From positions 124,001 through 188,000 of the forward strand of contig NZ_JACOPW010000002.1 in the NCBI RefSeq assembly GCF_015461845.1: a DNA stretch of 64,000 nt. The letters are read 5' to 3'. This DNA is from Pseudomonas mucoides (GTDB lineage Bacteria; Pseudomonadota; Gammaproteobacteria; Pseudomonadales; Pseudomonadaceae). The notes under the pieces are model-generated. The model made no database searches and was not told the origin of the DNA. It saw only the letters and a program-made list of their open reading frames with translations. Below are positions 1 to 8,787 of the stretch, piece after piece. How positions within the stretch are numbered: the stretch's first letter is position 1; each line of letters starts with the position of its first letter. Made by a program: the position numbers and the translations under genes.

Positions 1-181
1 CCTCTGGCAAAGCAACCTGGGCAAATCCAAGGGCGAAGCCGCGCGGCTATTTGGTGAACGCGCCAAACGCAAAGGCAAGTGGTCCGAATGGGTCCGCGCC
101 GAACTCGACGCAATGTCGCCGCCGGAATACGCCAACATGGTGCGCAGTGAAGTCAATCGCCTCATGGCGGCCAACAAGTAA
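1..181 (+). CDS. C-terminal part of a hypothetical protein (start lies before the window)
   Basis: An open frame enters from the left edge and stops at TAA 179-181, giving about 59 residues. The visible part is basic and helical (GEAARLFGERAKRKGKWSEW), ending RLMAANK. It has normal high-GC Pseudomonas codon use. I do not recognise the family; it resembles short conserved cytoplasmic Pseudomonas proteins of unknown function. Its stop is ten bases from the stop of the converging LysR gene. Confidence 0.55.
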   Translation, partial: LWQSNLGKSKGEAARLFGERAKRKGKWSEWVRAELDAMSPPEYANMVRSEVNRLMAANK

Positions 182-190
182 GGCGGGGCT

Positions 191-1099
191 TCAGGCGAAA
201 CACGCGACAATTGCTTCGCGCACTTTCAATACCACCGGGTCGAGTTGGGTGCTGGTGCGCCAGCCCAGTTCGATCGGGTAACGCGGCAAGGCCAAAGGGC
301 AGGGCAGCAGCGCCAGACCACTGAGCGCCGCAATGCTCTGAGCGGCATGCGCGGGAATGGTCGCCACCGCCTGACTGCCTTTGAGCAAGTGCGGCAGCGC
401 GGCAAAATGCGTGGTCGACGCACACACCCGACGACTCAAGCCCAGCGCCGCCAGCCCTTCATCGGTGATGCCGATAAAACCACCGGACGAGACCAGGAGG
501 TGTTCGCGTGCGACGAATTCTTCAAGGCTGAGGGTTTGTTGTGCTTCGGCGAGGCTGGCGCGATCCACCAGACACAGATATCCGCCTTCTCCCAATACTT
601 GACGGCTGAGCAAACGCTCGGCAAATCCACCGGCGGTGACCGCCAGATCGATGCTGCGCTCCATCAAGGCATGGCCGACGATCTGGCTGTGGGTTTGGCG
701 GAAGATCAGCCGCAGCTTTGGCGCAGTCCGCGCGATTTCATCGATCAATCGCCGACCATAGGCGATCTCGAAATCGTCCGACATCCCCACCGACACTGAA
801 CGGCCATCGTACTGATGGGCCGCCGGATCGACCATCGCCAGGCTCTGGCGGCATTTGTTCAGCGCATCGCTGACCACCGGTTTCAATTGATTGGCCTTGA
901 GCGTCGGTGCCAGTCCGCGGCCGGTGCGCACGAATAGCTGATCGCCATAGACCTCGCGCAACCTGCGCAAGGCGGCACTGACTGCCGATTGCGTCACGCC
1001 CAGACGCAAGGCCGCTCGGCTGGCGCTGGACTCTTCATGCAGGGCTTCGAAGACTTTGAGCAGGTTGAGGTCGACGTTGGCGATATTCATAGTGTTCAT
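191..1099 (-). CDS. LysR-family transcriptional regulator, likely of the nitrilase gene
   Basis: A protein of about 302 residues with an N-terminal winged helix-turn-helix (ASRAALRLGVTQSAVSAALRRL) followed by the two-lobed LysR substrate-binding domain. It is divergent from the nitrilase gene, with about 85 bp between the starts, the classic arrangement for a LysR regulator and its target. The frame opens at a TTG at 1111; ATG 1099 (MNTMNIANVDLN) and ATG 1090 are both more likely starts and neither has a strong Shine-Dalgarno, so the exact N-terminus is uncertain. LysR proteins usually bind the intergenic region and respond to a small ligand; which ligand cannot be read from the sequence. Confidence 0.85.
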   Translation of the reverse strand: MNTMNIANVDLNLLKVFEALHEESSASRAALRLGVTQSAVSAALRRLREVYGDQLFVRTGRGLAPTLKANQLKPVVSDALNKCRQSLAMVDPAAHQYDGRSVSVGMSDDFEIAYGRRLIDEIARTAPKLRLIFRQTHSQIVGHALMERSIDLAVTAGGFAERLLSRQVLGEGGYLCLVDRASLAEAQQTLSLEEFVAREHLLVSSGGFIGITDEGLAALGLSRRVCASTTHFAALPHLLKGSQAVATIPAHAAQSIAALSGLALLPCPLALPRYPIELGWRTSTQLDPVVLKVREAIVACFA

Positions 1100-1183
1100 A
1101 TCATTCAGCAACGAATCGGGCTTTATTCATGATCCCGCGGCGCCGGAGAATGAGCAATACCTGATGCCAATGGAGTCACTGCG

Positions 1184-2107
1184 ATGCCCAAATCAATCGT
1201 TGCTGCGCTGCAAATCGGTGCCTTGCCCGGTGGCAAGGCTGACACTCTGGAACAGATTCTTGCCTGGGAAAAAGCCATTACTGAATCCAACGCCCAATTG
1301 GTAGTAATGCCCGAAGCATTGCTCGGCGGTTACCCCAAGGGCGAAGGATTTGGTACGCAACTGGGTTATCGACTGCCGGAAGGGCGTGAAGCGTTTGCCC
1401 GGTATTTCGCCAACGCCATCGATGTACCCGGCGCCGAGACTGAAGCCCTGGCCGGGTTGTCGGCACGGACCGGGGCCAACCTGGTGATTGGCGTGATCGA
1501 ACGTGCGGGCAGCACGCTGCACTGCACGGCGCTGTACTTCGACCCGCAGGCCGGACTGGTCGCCAAACACCGCAAGCTGATGCCCACTGGCACCGAACGG
1601 TTGATCTGGGGCAAGGGCGATGGCTCGACGTTGCCTGTGATCGACAGTCAGGTCGGGCGTATCGGTGCGGTGATTTGTTGGGAAAACATGATGCCGCTGC
1701 TGCGCACCGCGATGTACGCCAAAGGCATTGAAGTGTGGTGCGCGCCGACGGTAGACGAGCGCGAGATGTGGCAGGTCAGCATGCGTCACATCGCCCATGA
1801 AGGACGCTGCTTTGTGGTGAGCGCCTGCCAGGTTCAGGACTCACCCCAGGCCTTGGGTGTGGAGATTGCCAACTGGCCGGCGGATCGGCCGTTGATTGCT
1901 GGCGGGAGTGTGATTGTCGGGCCGATGGGTGACGTATTGGCGGGGCCGTTGCGTGACGGCGCAGGTCTGCTCACGGCGGAAATCGACACGGACGCTTTGA
2001 TTCGTGCGCGGTATGACTACGACGTGGTGGGGCATTATGCGCGGCCGGATGTGTTTGAGCTGACGGTGGATGAGCGCGCCAAACCCGGTGTCCGCTTCAA
2101 CACATAA
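1184..2107 (+). CDS. Nitrilase / carbon-nitrogen hydrolase
   Basis: A protein of 307 residues of the nitrilase superfamily. The catalytic triad is visible: Glu44 in [14 protein letters not shown], Lys131 in [12 protein letters not shown], and the nucleophile Cys165 in [12 protein letters not shown]. The CWEN context is that of true nitrilases (R-CN to carboxylate and ammonia) rather than amidases or N-carbamoylases. It is somewhat shorter than the arylacetonitrilases of about 350 residues. GGAG lies ten bases before the ATG. The divergent LysR gene is the likely regulator. The substrate is unknown; plant-derived or aliphatic nitriles would be usual for soil Pseudomonas. Confidence 0.88.
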   Translation: MPKSIVAALQIGALPGGKADTLEQILAWEKAITESNAQLVVMPEALLGGYPKGEGFGTQLGYRLPEGREAFARYFANAIDVPGAETEALAGLSARTGANLVIGVIERAGSTLHCTALYFDPQAGLVAKHRKLMPTGTERLIWGKGDGSTLPVIDSQVGRIGAVICWENMMPLLRTAMYAKGIEVWCAPTVDEREMWQVSMRHIAHEGRCFVVSACQVQDSPQALGVEIANWPADRPLIAGGSVIVGPMGDVLAGPLRDGAGLLTAEIDTDALIRARYDYDVVGHYARPDVFELTVDERAKPGVRFNT

Positions 2108-2111
2108 CCCC

Positions 2112-2205
2112 CCTGTAGGAGTGAGCCTGCCCGCGATAGCGGTGTAGCAGTCGACAAGTGTATTACCTCAAACGACGCCATCGCGAGCAGGCTCACTCCT
2201 ACAGG
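2112..2205. repeat. Inverted pair of REP elements (BIME-like)
   Basis: The left copy (cctgtaggagtgagcctg) and the right copy (caggctcactcctacagg) are reverse complements enclosing about 58 bases. Related pairs occur at 7421, 20821, 43628 and 50079. They lie only between genes, here after the nitrilase and before the converging lipoprotein gene. Confidence 0.85.
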
Positions 2206-2218
2206 AGAATTGTGGTGT

Positions 2219-2707
2219 TTACGATTGCGGGGTTTGCCGGGGGATTGCCGCCGCTCCCGGCAGGCTGAGTTTGCCCGTGTCCGTGAAACGCATCGTGCCG
2301 AACAATCCGCCAGCCAGCTTGCCGCGCAACACGTAAGGCAAGTCATTCAGCGATTGCGTCTGGCTCAGCCCGAGGGTTTGGCGCAGCACCGAAAACGCCG
2401 AAACGCTGACCGGCACCGTCAGCACCGTTTCAGAGAAGCGCGCAATCGACCCCGACTGATCGCTCACCCCCGAAGCCAGCGGCTGTCCATTGACCTCCAG
2501 GTCCAGCGCCACGCCGTTGTAGTCGATGGAGCTGTCATTGGGGTTCTGCACGCGGATTTTCACCGCAAAACGAATTTCCATGCCCTGGCTTTGCAGCGGT
2601 TCGATGCCCACCACATTGATGTTCAATGGATCACGATTGGGGAGCAGGGCGCAGGCGCTCAGAGACAACAACAGCAGGGAAAGGATGATGGCGTGAACGC
2701 GGCGCAT
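2219..2707 (-). CDS. LEA type 2-like lipoprotein
   Basis: A protein of about 162 residues beginning MRRVHAIILSLLLLSLSAC, a lipoprotein signal peptide with a lipobox ending at Cys. The mature part resembles bacterial LEA-2 / water-stress-hypersensitivity domain proteins (IRFAVKIRVQNPNDSSIDYNGV, LEVNGQPLASGVSD), a fibronectin-like beta fold. A longer frame reaches 2743, but ATG 2707 is preceded by GAGAG and starts the signal peptide. The role is unknown; members are periplasmic or outer-membrane-anchored. It lies 17 bp after the purine permease on the same strand but was probably not assembled as a functional pair. Confidence 0.75.
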   Translation of the reverse strand: MRRVHAIILSLLLLSLSACALLPNRDPLNINVVGIEPLQSQGMEIRFAVKIRVQNPNDSSIDYNGVALDLEVNGQPLASGVSDQSGSIARFSETVLTVPVSVSAFSVLRQTLGLSQTQSLNDLPYVLRGKLAGGLFGTMRFTDTGKLSLPGAAAIPRQTPQS

Positions 2708-2760
2708 AAAAACTCTCGAAAAGAAAAGGGCTGAACCGCTCAAGATTAAGCCCTTGAGCC

Positions 2761-4236
2761 TTACGGGCGGTCCAACGGTGCGACAGCCCCAGGCGTTGCG
2801 GGTTCAGCCTTGGCCGGTACATCAGGGTTTTCCATGACCTGCAGGATCGAGGCTTCCGGATCGAAATCGTCTTCTTCCAGTGCCATGAACTCCTCGGGCA
2901 GGAAGATGTTCAGCACGATAGCGCACAACGCCCCGACGGTAATGGGCGATTCAAAAATGTTGTGCAGTGCCAGCGGCAACTCGCGCAGCACCTCAGGCAC
3001 CGCCGCCACGCCCAGGCCCAGGCCGAGGGAAATCGCCACGATCAGCATGTTGCGGCGATGCAGGCCGGCTTCGGCGAGGATCTTGATCCCGGCTACCGCG
3101 ACGGTGCCGAACATCACCAGTTCGGCGCCGCCAAGCACCGGTTTTGGCATCAGTTGCAGCACCGCGCCGATCATCGGGAACAACCCCAGCAGCACCAGCA
3201 AACCGGCAATGAAGAACGCCACGTAACGACTGGCCACGCCGGTGAGCTGGATCACGCCGTTGTTCTGCGCAAACGTGACCATCGGCATGCTGTTGAACAC
3301 GGCGGCCATGGCGGAGTTGAGGCCGTCGGCGAGCAGGCCGGACTTGATCCGGCGAATGTAAATCGGGCCCTTGACCGGTTGCCGGGAAATCATCGAGTTG
3401 GCGGTCAGATCACCCGCAGCTTCCAGTGGCGAGACGAGAAAAATCACCGCGATCGGCACAAACGCGACCCAATCGAAGTTAAAGCCGTACTTGAACGGCA
3501 CCGGCACGCTCATCAGCGGTACGTCGGGCAGGCTGGCGAAATTGACGTCGCCCATCAGCCACGCCACGACGTAACCCAGGGTCAGGCCGATGACGATGGC
3601 GCCGAGGCGTAGAAACGGCACATCGACCCGGTTCAGCAGCACAATCGTGCCGAGCACCAAAGCCGCCAGCGCCAGATGACTGGCCGCGCCAAGGTCCGCC
3701 GCACCGAAGCCGCCAGCAATGTCAGTCATGGCCACTTTGACCAACGACAGGCCCATCAACGTGATGATCGTGCCGGTGACCACCGGGGTGATCAGCATCC
3801 GCAACTTGCCGATGAACTGGCTCAGCGCGACTTCAATGAACGCCGCAAAAAAGCACACGCCAAAGATCGTCGAGAGGATTTCATCGGTGCCGCCACCGCG
3901 AGCCTTGACCATGAACCCGGCACTGAGAATCACACTGATAAAGGAAAAACTGGTGCCTTGCAGGCACAGCAAACCAGAACCGACCGGGCCAAAGCGCCGG
4001 GCTTGAACAAAGGTGCCCAGGCCGGAAACGAACAACGCCATGCTGATCAGGTACGGTATTTCGCTTTGCAGGCCGAGGGCGCCACCCATGATCAGGGTCG
4101 GGGTGATGATGCCGACAAAACTCGCCAATACATGCTGCAGGGCGGCGAAGACGGTGGCGGTCAGGTGCGGGCGGTCGTTGAGGCCGTAAATCAGGTCGTT
4201 GTTGCGCAAAACGGGGGCTTTTTCAGAGGCGGTCAT
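2761..4236 (-). CDS. NCS2-family purine/xanthine permease
   Basis: A 491-residue polytopic inner-membrane protein of the nucleobase-cation symporter-2 (nucleobase-ascorbate transporter) family. Family landmarks are visible: His in LQHVLASFVG of the first helix, a conserved acidic site in VSPLEAAGDLT, and the QNNGVIQLTGV signature. The tail from about residue 450 is acidic then Pro/Ala-rich and not transmembrane. It imports a purine (xanthine, uric acid or related) with protons or sodium. It is separated by one LysR gene from the polyamine-binding protein and agmatinase-like genes, so a wider nitrogen-scavenging cluster is possible but not proved. Confidence 0.88.
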   Translation of the reverse strand: MTASEKAPVLRNNDLIYGLNDRPHLTATVFAALQHVLASFVGIITPTLIMGGALGLQSEIPYLISMALFVSGLGTFVQARRFGPVGSGLLCLQGTSFSFISVILSAGFMVKARGGGTDEILSTIFGVCFFAAFIEVALSQFIGKLRMLITPVVTGTIITLMGLSLVKVAMTDIAGGFGAADLGAASHLALAALVLGTIVLLNRVDVPFLRLGAIVIGLTLGYVVAWLMGDVNFASLPDVPLMSVPVPFKYGFNFDWVAFVPIAVIFLVSPLEAAGDLTANSMISRQPVKGPIYIRRIKSGLLADGLNSAMAAVFNSMPMVTFAQNNGVIQLTGVASRYVAFFIAGLLVLLGLFPMIGAVLQLMPKPVLGGAELVMFGTVAVAGIKILAEAGLHRRNMLIVAISLGLGLGVAAVPEVLRELPLALHNIFESPITVGALCAIVLNIFLPEEFMALEEDDFDPEASILQVMENPDVPAKAEPATPGAVAPLDRP

Positions 4237-4334
4237 GGTGGGTTGCGTGCCAAACGGCGGGCCGGGTCAGAAAATGGAGGCGCAGAATGCCAGCAGTGGG
4301 CACTGAGGGCAACGAACAATAACTGCCTGAAAGG

Positions 4335-5234
4335 TCAGGTTTTACTGAAGGCTGCGAGCAAATCCTGCTCAAACGCCTTCTGCGCATCCCCCGGCACTTG
4401 AGCGCGATGCCGTGCGAGATGAAACGCCACTTCAAAACTCATATCGCTCTGGCGCACGGCACGCAATAAACCTTTGTCTTCCCAACTGCGGGCGAAGTGA
4501 TTGGGCAAATAACCGACATGCTTGCCGGACAGAATGAAGGCAAGGGTGCCTTCGACCTGTTCCGAGCGCGCCGAACATAATTTGCCCTGGAACGGCTCGT
4601 CACTGCGCAGGAAACGGTAAGGGTGATCGACCCGGTCGCAGGCTTGCAGCGCCTCGTCGGTCGGCGCGTCATCCGTGAACAATGGGTGACCGGGAGCGCA
4701 ATACAGGTGCTGGGTTTCAGTGAACAGTTCGCGATAGTCAAACGCGCTTTGCACCTGGGAGAAATAGCCGATGGCCAGGTCCAGCCGTTGCTGCAGCAGC
4801 AAGCGTTCCATTTCGCCGGGCATGGCACTGATCAGTTCGATGCGCACCGACTCGTCCCGTTCGCGAAAACGCCGGATCGCATCGGCCACCTGTTGCAGCA
4901 CCGATTGATCAAGGGCTTCGGACAGCCCCAGGCGCACTTCGCCAATCAATCTGCCGGCCACACCGTTGGATTGATGTCGAAACGCTTCGATGGATTCAAA
5001 CAGTCCGCGTGTCGCGGTCAATAGCTGCTCGCCCTTGGGCGTAATCTTGAATCCACCCTTGCCGCGACTGCACAGGCGATAACCGAGCCGGGTTTCCAGC
5101 TTGGCCATTTGCTGGCTGATGCTGGATTGGCTCAGGCCCAGTTCACCCTGGGCCGCGCTGAAGCCGCCGCACTCGACCACACGGACAAACAGGCGCAGCA
5201 GTTGCAGGTCGAGGTCGTGTAGTTGCCCGAGCAT
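4335..5234 (-). CDS. LysR-family transcriptional regulator
   Basis: A 299-residue protein with the LysR helix-turn-helix (GGFSAAQGELGLSQSSISQQMAKLE) and a C-terminal ligand-binding domain. The frame opens with TTG at 5237, but the ATG at 5234 follows directly and is the better start. It is divergent from the polyamine-binding protein and ureohydrolase genes with about 100 bp between, and is the likely regulator of that pair. The NCS2 permease gene follows 98 bp downstream on the same strand, so co-transcription is possible. Confidence 0.85.
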   Translation of the reverse strand: MLGQLHDLDLQLLRLFVRVVECGGFSAAQGELGLSQSSISQQMAKLETRLGYRLCSRGKGGFKITPKGEQLLTATRGLFESIEAFRHQSNGVAGRLIGEVRLGLSEALDQSVLQQVADAIRRFRERDESVRIELISAMPGEMERLLLQQRLDLAIGYFSQVQSAFDYRELFTETQHLYCAPGHPLFTDDAPTDEALQACDRVDHPYRFLRSDEPFQGKLCSARSEQVEGTLAFILSGKHVGYLPNHFARSWEDKGLLRAVRQSDMSFEVAFHLARHRAQVPGDAQKAFEQDLLAAFSKT

Positions 5235-5259
5235 CAAACATTACTCCGCCATAAAGTCA

Positions 5260-5292
5260 GGTTAACAAACTTGATATTTCGTCAATGTAACC
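5260..5292. promoter_or_regulatory. Imperfect inverted repeat in the LysR / binding-protein divergent promoter
   Basis: GGTTAACA (5260-5267) and TGTAACC (5286-5292) form an imperfect dyad about midway between the divergent starts at 5234 and 5335. A dyad here is where a LysR recognition site is expected. No clear -35/-10 pair could be assigned. Confidence 0.35.
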
Positions 5293-5334
5293 GAGCGCGC
5301 AACCTGCAACCACTTCTCTGGTCAGGTGTTCGTC

Positions 5335-6426
5335 ATGGCTCCCATGTTCAAGCTGTGTTTCCCCACGTTGTTCCTCGCCATGGCGGTGTCGGCTCAGGCG
5401 CAGGAAAAGACCGTCAACCTCTACAGCTGGTCCGACTACGTGGCGCCCGAAACCTTGCAGGCGTTCGAAAAGGAAACCGGGATTCACGTGCGCTACGACA
5501 CGTTCGACTCTTCGGAAGTGCTGGAAACCAAACTGCTGACGGGCGGCAGCGGGTATGACGTGGTGGTGCCGTCGTCCAGCGTGCTCGCCCGTGGTCTGGT
5601 GGCGGGTGCGCTGAAGGAAATTTCCCATGAAGGGCTCAAGGGTTACGCCAATCTTGACCCGGACCTGCTGGAAAAACTGGCCGCCGTCGATCCCGGCAAT
5701 CGCTATGGCGTGCCCTATACCTGGGGCACGCTGGGTTTGGGGATGAACGTCGAAGCGGTGCAGAAGCGTCTGCCGAATGTACCGCTCAACAGCCTCGACC
5801 TGCTGTTCAAGCCGGAATACGCCAGCAAGCTGAAAGACTGCGGCATCGCGATTCTCGATTCGCCGCAGGAAGTCATCGGCCTGGCGCTGCACTATCTGGG
5901 TAAAGATCCCTACAGCACCGATAAAGCCGATCTGACAGCCGCCGAGGCGTTATTACATAAGCTGCAGCCAAATGTGCTGTACGTCGCCTCCGGCCGGCAG
6001 ATCAACGACCTGGCCAATGGCAGCATATGCCTGGCGCTGACCTACAACGGTGATGCGAGCATGGCCGCTGATCAGGCACGCAAGGCCAACAAGCCGTTTG
6101 AGGTGGCGTACCGGATTCCCCAGGAAGGCACGCTGGTCTGGCAAGACAACCTGGCGATTCCCAAGGACGCGCCGCACCCCGAAGAAGCCCGGGCCTTCAT
6201 CGAGTTCATGTTGCGCCCCGAATCCGTTGCGGCGTTGACCAACACGCTGTTCTTCGCCACGGCCAACCAGGCGGCAACTCCGCTGGTGGATGAAGCCGTG
6301 CGCACCGACCCGGACATCTTTCCACTGCCCGACATGCGCGCACGCCTGTACGCCGACCAAAGCATGAGCCTCAAGGACCTGCGGTCGCGCACGCGCCTGT
6401 GGACCACATTCCGTAGCCGCCAATAA
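5335..6426 (+). CDS. Periplasmic polyamine-binding protein (PotF/SpuD type)
   Basis: A protein of about 363 residues with a signal peptide ending near AQAQ, then NLYSWSDYVAPETLQAFEKE and TGGSGYDVVVPS, the opening motifs of putrescine/spermidine-binding proteins. The frame also opens at GTG 5326; ATG 5335 or ATG 5344 (MFKLCFPTLF) is preferred because either starts the signal peptide. No ABC permease or ATPase gene lies beside it, so it must use a transporter encoded elsewhere or act as a sensor. It precedes the ureohydrolase by 17 bases and is almost certainly co-transcribed, which argues for agmatine, putrescine or another guanidino compound as ligand. Confidence 0.85.
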   Translation: MAPMFKLCFPTLFLAMAVSAQAQEKTVNLYSWSDYVAPETLQAFEKETGIHVRYDTFDSSEVLETKLLTGGSGYDVVVPSSSVLARGLVAGALKEISHEGLKGYANLDPDLLEKLAAVDPGNRYGVPYTWGTLGLGMNVEAVQKRLPNVPLNSLDLLFKPEYASKLKDCGIAILDSPQEVIGLALHYLGKDPYSTDKADLTAAEALLHKLQPNVLYVASGRQINDLANGSICLALTYNGDASMAADQARKANKPFEVAYRIPQEGTLVWQDNLAIPKDAPHPEEARAFIEFMLRPESVAALTNTLFFATANQAATPLVDEAVRTDPDIFPLPDMRARLYADQSMSLKDLRSRTRLWTTFRSRQ

Positions 6427-6443
6427 TTAAAAAGGAGATCACC

Positions 6444-7403
6444 ATGGACGTCCCGATGCAAAACGATCAGGCCATGACCCGCGACAGCCTCTACGGGACT
6501 GCCGCCGAAAGCACCTACGCCGGTATCACCAGTTTCATGCGCCGTCGCTACAGCCGTGACTTGCGCGGGGTCGACGTCGCGGTCAGCGGCGTGCCGTTCG
6601 ACACCGCCACCAGCAACCGTCCCGGCGCACGTTTCGGGCCACGTGGAATACGCGCCGCGTCCACCGCAATTGCCTGGGAACGCCACTGGCCGTGGACGTT
6701 TGATCCGTTCGATCATTTGGCCGTCATCGACTACGGCGATTGCGACTTCGATTACGGTTCGCCACACACGGTGCCAGAAAGTATTGAGGCCCACGCCGAA
6801 CACATCCTGAACAGCGGCAGCGCGATGCTGACCTTCGGCGGCGACCACTTTATTACCTACCCGCTGCTCAAGGCCCATGCGCGTAAACATGGTGCGTTGT
6901 CGCTGATCCACTTCGACGCCCACAGCGACACCTGGCCGGATGAAGAGGGCAAGCGGGTCGACCACGGCACCATGTTCTGGCACGCGGCGAAGGAAGGGCT
7001 GGTGGATCCGGCGCGTTCGGTGCAGATCGGTTTGCGCACCACTAATGACGATCACCGGGGGTTCCAGGTGCTGGATGCGCGGCAGGTGCATCGTGAGGGT
7101 TGCGAGGCGATTGTCGAAGCGATCCGGGCGAGGGTAGGGGATAACCCGGTGTACCTGACGTTCGACATCGATTGCCTCGACCCGGCTTTTGCACCCGGCA
7201 CCGGGACACCGGTTTGCGGGGGCTTGAGCACCGTGCAGGCGTTGGAGATTCTGGGTGGGTTACGCGGGATCAATCTGGTGGGCATGGACGTGGTGGAAGT
7301 CGCACCGGCCTATGACCACGCAGACATTACCTCGCTGGCGGCGGCGACATTGGCCATGGAAATGCTGTGCCTCTATGCCGCCCGCCACAGGGTCGACCGG
7401 TAA
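6444..7403 (+). CDS. Agmatinase-like ureohydrolase
   Basis: A 319-residue member of the arginase/agmatinase family. The binuclear manganese ligands are present: His135 in FGGDHF, Asp158, His160 and Asp162 in HFDAHSDTW, and Asp241/Asp243 in FDIDCLDPAFAPGTGTP. A strong AAGGAG precedes the ATG. The reaction is removal of urea from a guanidino substrate, most simply agmatine to putrescine. Length and motifs equally fit guanidinobutyrase or guanidinopropionase, which Pseudomonas also makes, so the substrate is open. The co-transcribed polyamine-binding protein favours agmatine. Confidence 0.87.
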   Translation: MDVPMQNDQAMTRDSLYGTAAESTYAGITSFMRRRYSRDLRGVDVAVSGVPFDTATSNRPGARFGPRGIRAASTAIAWERHWPWTFDPFDHLAVIDYGDCDFDYGSPHTVPESIEAHAEHILNSGSAMLTFGGDHFITYPLLKAHARKHGALSLIHFDAHSDTWPDEEGKRVDHGTMFWHAAKEGLVDPARSVQIGLRTTNDDHRGFQVLDARQVHREGCEAIVEAIRARVGDNPVYLTFDIDCLDPAFAPGTGTPVCGGLSTVQALEILGGLRGINLVGMDVVEVAPAYDHADITSLAAATLAMEMLCLYAARHRVDR

Positions 7404-7420
7404 ATACCGTAAAACCTGAA

Positions 7421-7505
7421 GGCGTGAGCCTGCTCGCGAAGAAGCCATCACATTCAATATTGAGGTTGAATGTCAGTCTGCTTTCGCGAGCCGGCTCGCT
7501 CCCAC
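7421..7505. repeat. Inverted pair of REP elements
   Basis: GGCGTGAGCCTGCTCGCGAA on the left faces CGCGAGCCGGCTCGCTCCCA on the right, with an inner dyad CATTCAATATTG/TTGAATG. Same family as the repeat at 2112. It lies between converging genes. Confidence 0.8.
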
Positions 7506-7518
7506 ATTCTGATGGGTG

Positions 7519-8571
7519 TCAGGCCACCGGGATGATCGGCAGGTCGAGGGTATGGTCACCGCTAAACCGCGAAAAAGAGCCGGCAAGCGTTTCGTGCGGC
7601 ACGCCTTTGGCCACATCGCTGGCGCCATCGAGTCGTGATAACTGATCCGCGTTCAACTGCACGTTCAATGCCCCCAGCGTCGCATCCAGTTGCTCACGGG
7701 TGCGCGAGCCCAGAATCGGAATCAGCGCAGTGCTCGAGCGCTGGGCTTTTGCCCGCAACCAGGCAATGGCCACGTGCGTCGCGCTCGCTTCCAGTTCGGC
7801 TGCAACGGCGAGCAGGGTGTCAAGAAGGGCCGTTTCCCGGGCGCCTTTTTCCGCATGAATCAACATGCCGAGTTTGGTCGCGCGATTGTCGCCATCGCTG
7901 GATCGGTACTTGCCAGTGAGAAAACCGCCACCCAATGGCGACCATAATGTGGCGGCCAGGCCCAAGGCTTCGGCCATCGGCAGTTGTTCACGTTCGGCCG
8001 TGCGTTCCGCCAGGCTGTATTCCACCTGAATCGCTGCAATCGGCGAAAAACCACGCACCTCGGCCAACACGTCGGCACGGGCGATACGCCACGCGGGGAA
8101 ATTCGACAGCCCCGCGTAATGGATCTTGCCGGCGCGCACCAGATCATCGAAGCCGCGCAGGATTTCTTCCATGGGCGTCACGCCATCGCTCATGTGCGCC
8201 CAGAACAGGTCCAGGTGATCGGTCTTGAGCCGGGTCAAGCTTTCTTCCACGGCGCGAACCATGTTTTTGCGGTTGTTGCCGGTGTGGGAAATGCTCGCGG
8301 ACGGTGTCGTCCCCAAGGTGTACTTAGTGGCGATGACCAGGCGATCGCGCTCTGCCGCGATAAATTCGCTGAGCATGACTTCCGACTGACCTGCCTGATA
8401 CCCGTTGGCGGTGTCGATGAAGTTGCCGCCGGCCTCCAGATAACCATCGAAAATACGCTTCGCTTCGTCACGCTCGGCGCCATGCCCCCAACCCGTGCCG
8501 AAATTGCCGGCGCCCAGTGCCAGTTCCGAAACCCGCAAGCCGGTTTTGCGGCCGAACACTTTGTAATGCAT
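7519..8571 (-). CDS. Aldo/keto reductase
   Basis: A 350-residue NADPH-dependent oxidoreductase of the aldo/keto reductase superfamily. The catalytic tetrad is visible: Asp53 and Tyr58 in NFIDTANGYQAGQSE, Lys83 in VIATKYTLG, and His126 in DLFWAHMSDG. The late SPLGGGFLTGKY and LGSRTREQLDATL segments contact the cofactor. AGGAGT precedes the ATG. It is divergent from a WYL regulator and may be its target. The substrate is unknown; its overall pattern is that of the YajO/Tas-like bacterial enzymes. Confidence 0.9.
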   Translation of the reverse strand: MHYKVFGRKTGLRVSELALGAGNFGTGWGHGAERDEAKRIFDGYLEAGGNFIDTANGYQAGQSEVMLSEFIAAERDRLVIATKYTLGTTPSASISHTGNNRKNMVRAVEESLTRLKTDHLDLFWAHMSDGVTPMEEILRGFDDLVRAGKIHYAGLSNFPAWRIARADVLAEVRGFSPIAAIQVEYSLAERTAEREQLPMAEALGLAATLWSPLGGGFLTGKYRSSDGDNRATKLGMLIHAEKGARETALLDTLLAVAAELEASATHVAIAWLRAKAQRSSTALIPILGSRTREQLDATLGALNVQLNADQLSRLDGASDVAKGVPHETLAGSFSRFSGDHTLDLPIIPVA

Positions 8572-8787
8572 GGAGTGACTCCTGAAAAAAGACGTCGGGA
8601 TTGAATATAGATGTTTATCAACATGTATTAAATATGATGCTGATAATCTATGCCGTCAATGCGCTTTTCCTGAAGTGGCAAGACAGGCGACCACCGGACG
8701 TTTCGCTGCTGCCACTTTCTGACAGGGGCCTCTGCTAAGCTCCGACAATTAAGCCCCTACAACTTTTTCAGACAGAGCCAGTCCATC

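Noticed and set aside
5238..5334. Guanidine-II (mini-ykkC) riboswitch upstream of the binding-protein/ureohydrolase genes
   Set aside because: The paired hairpins with ACGR loops are absent; only a LysR-type dyad is visible.
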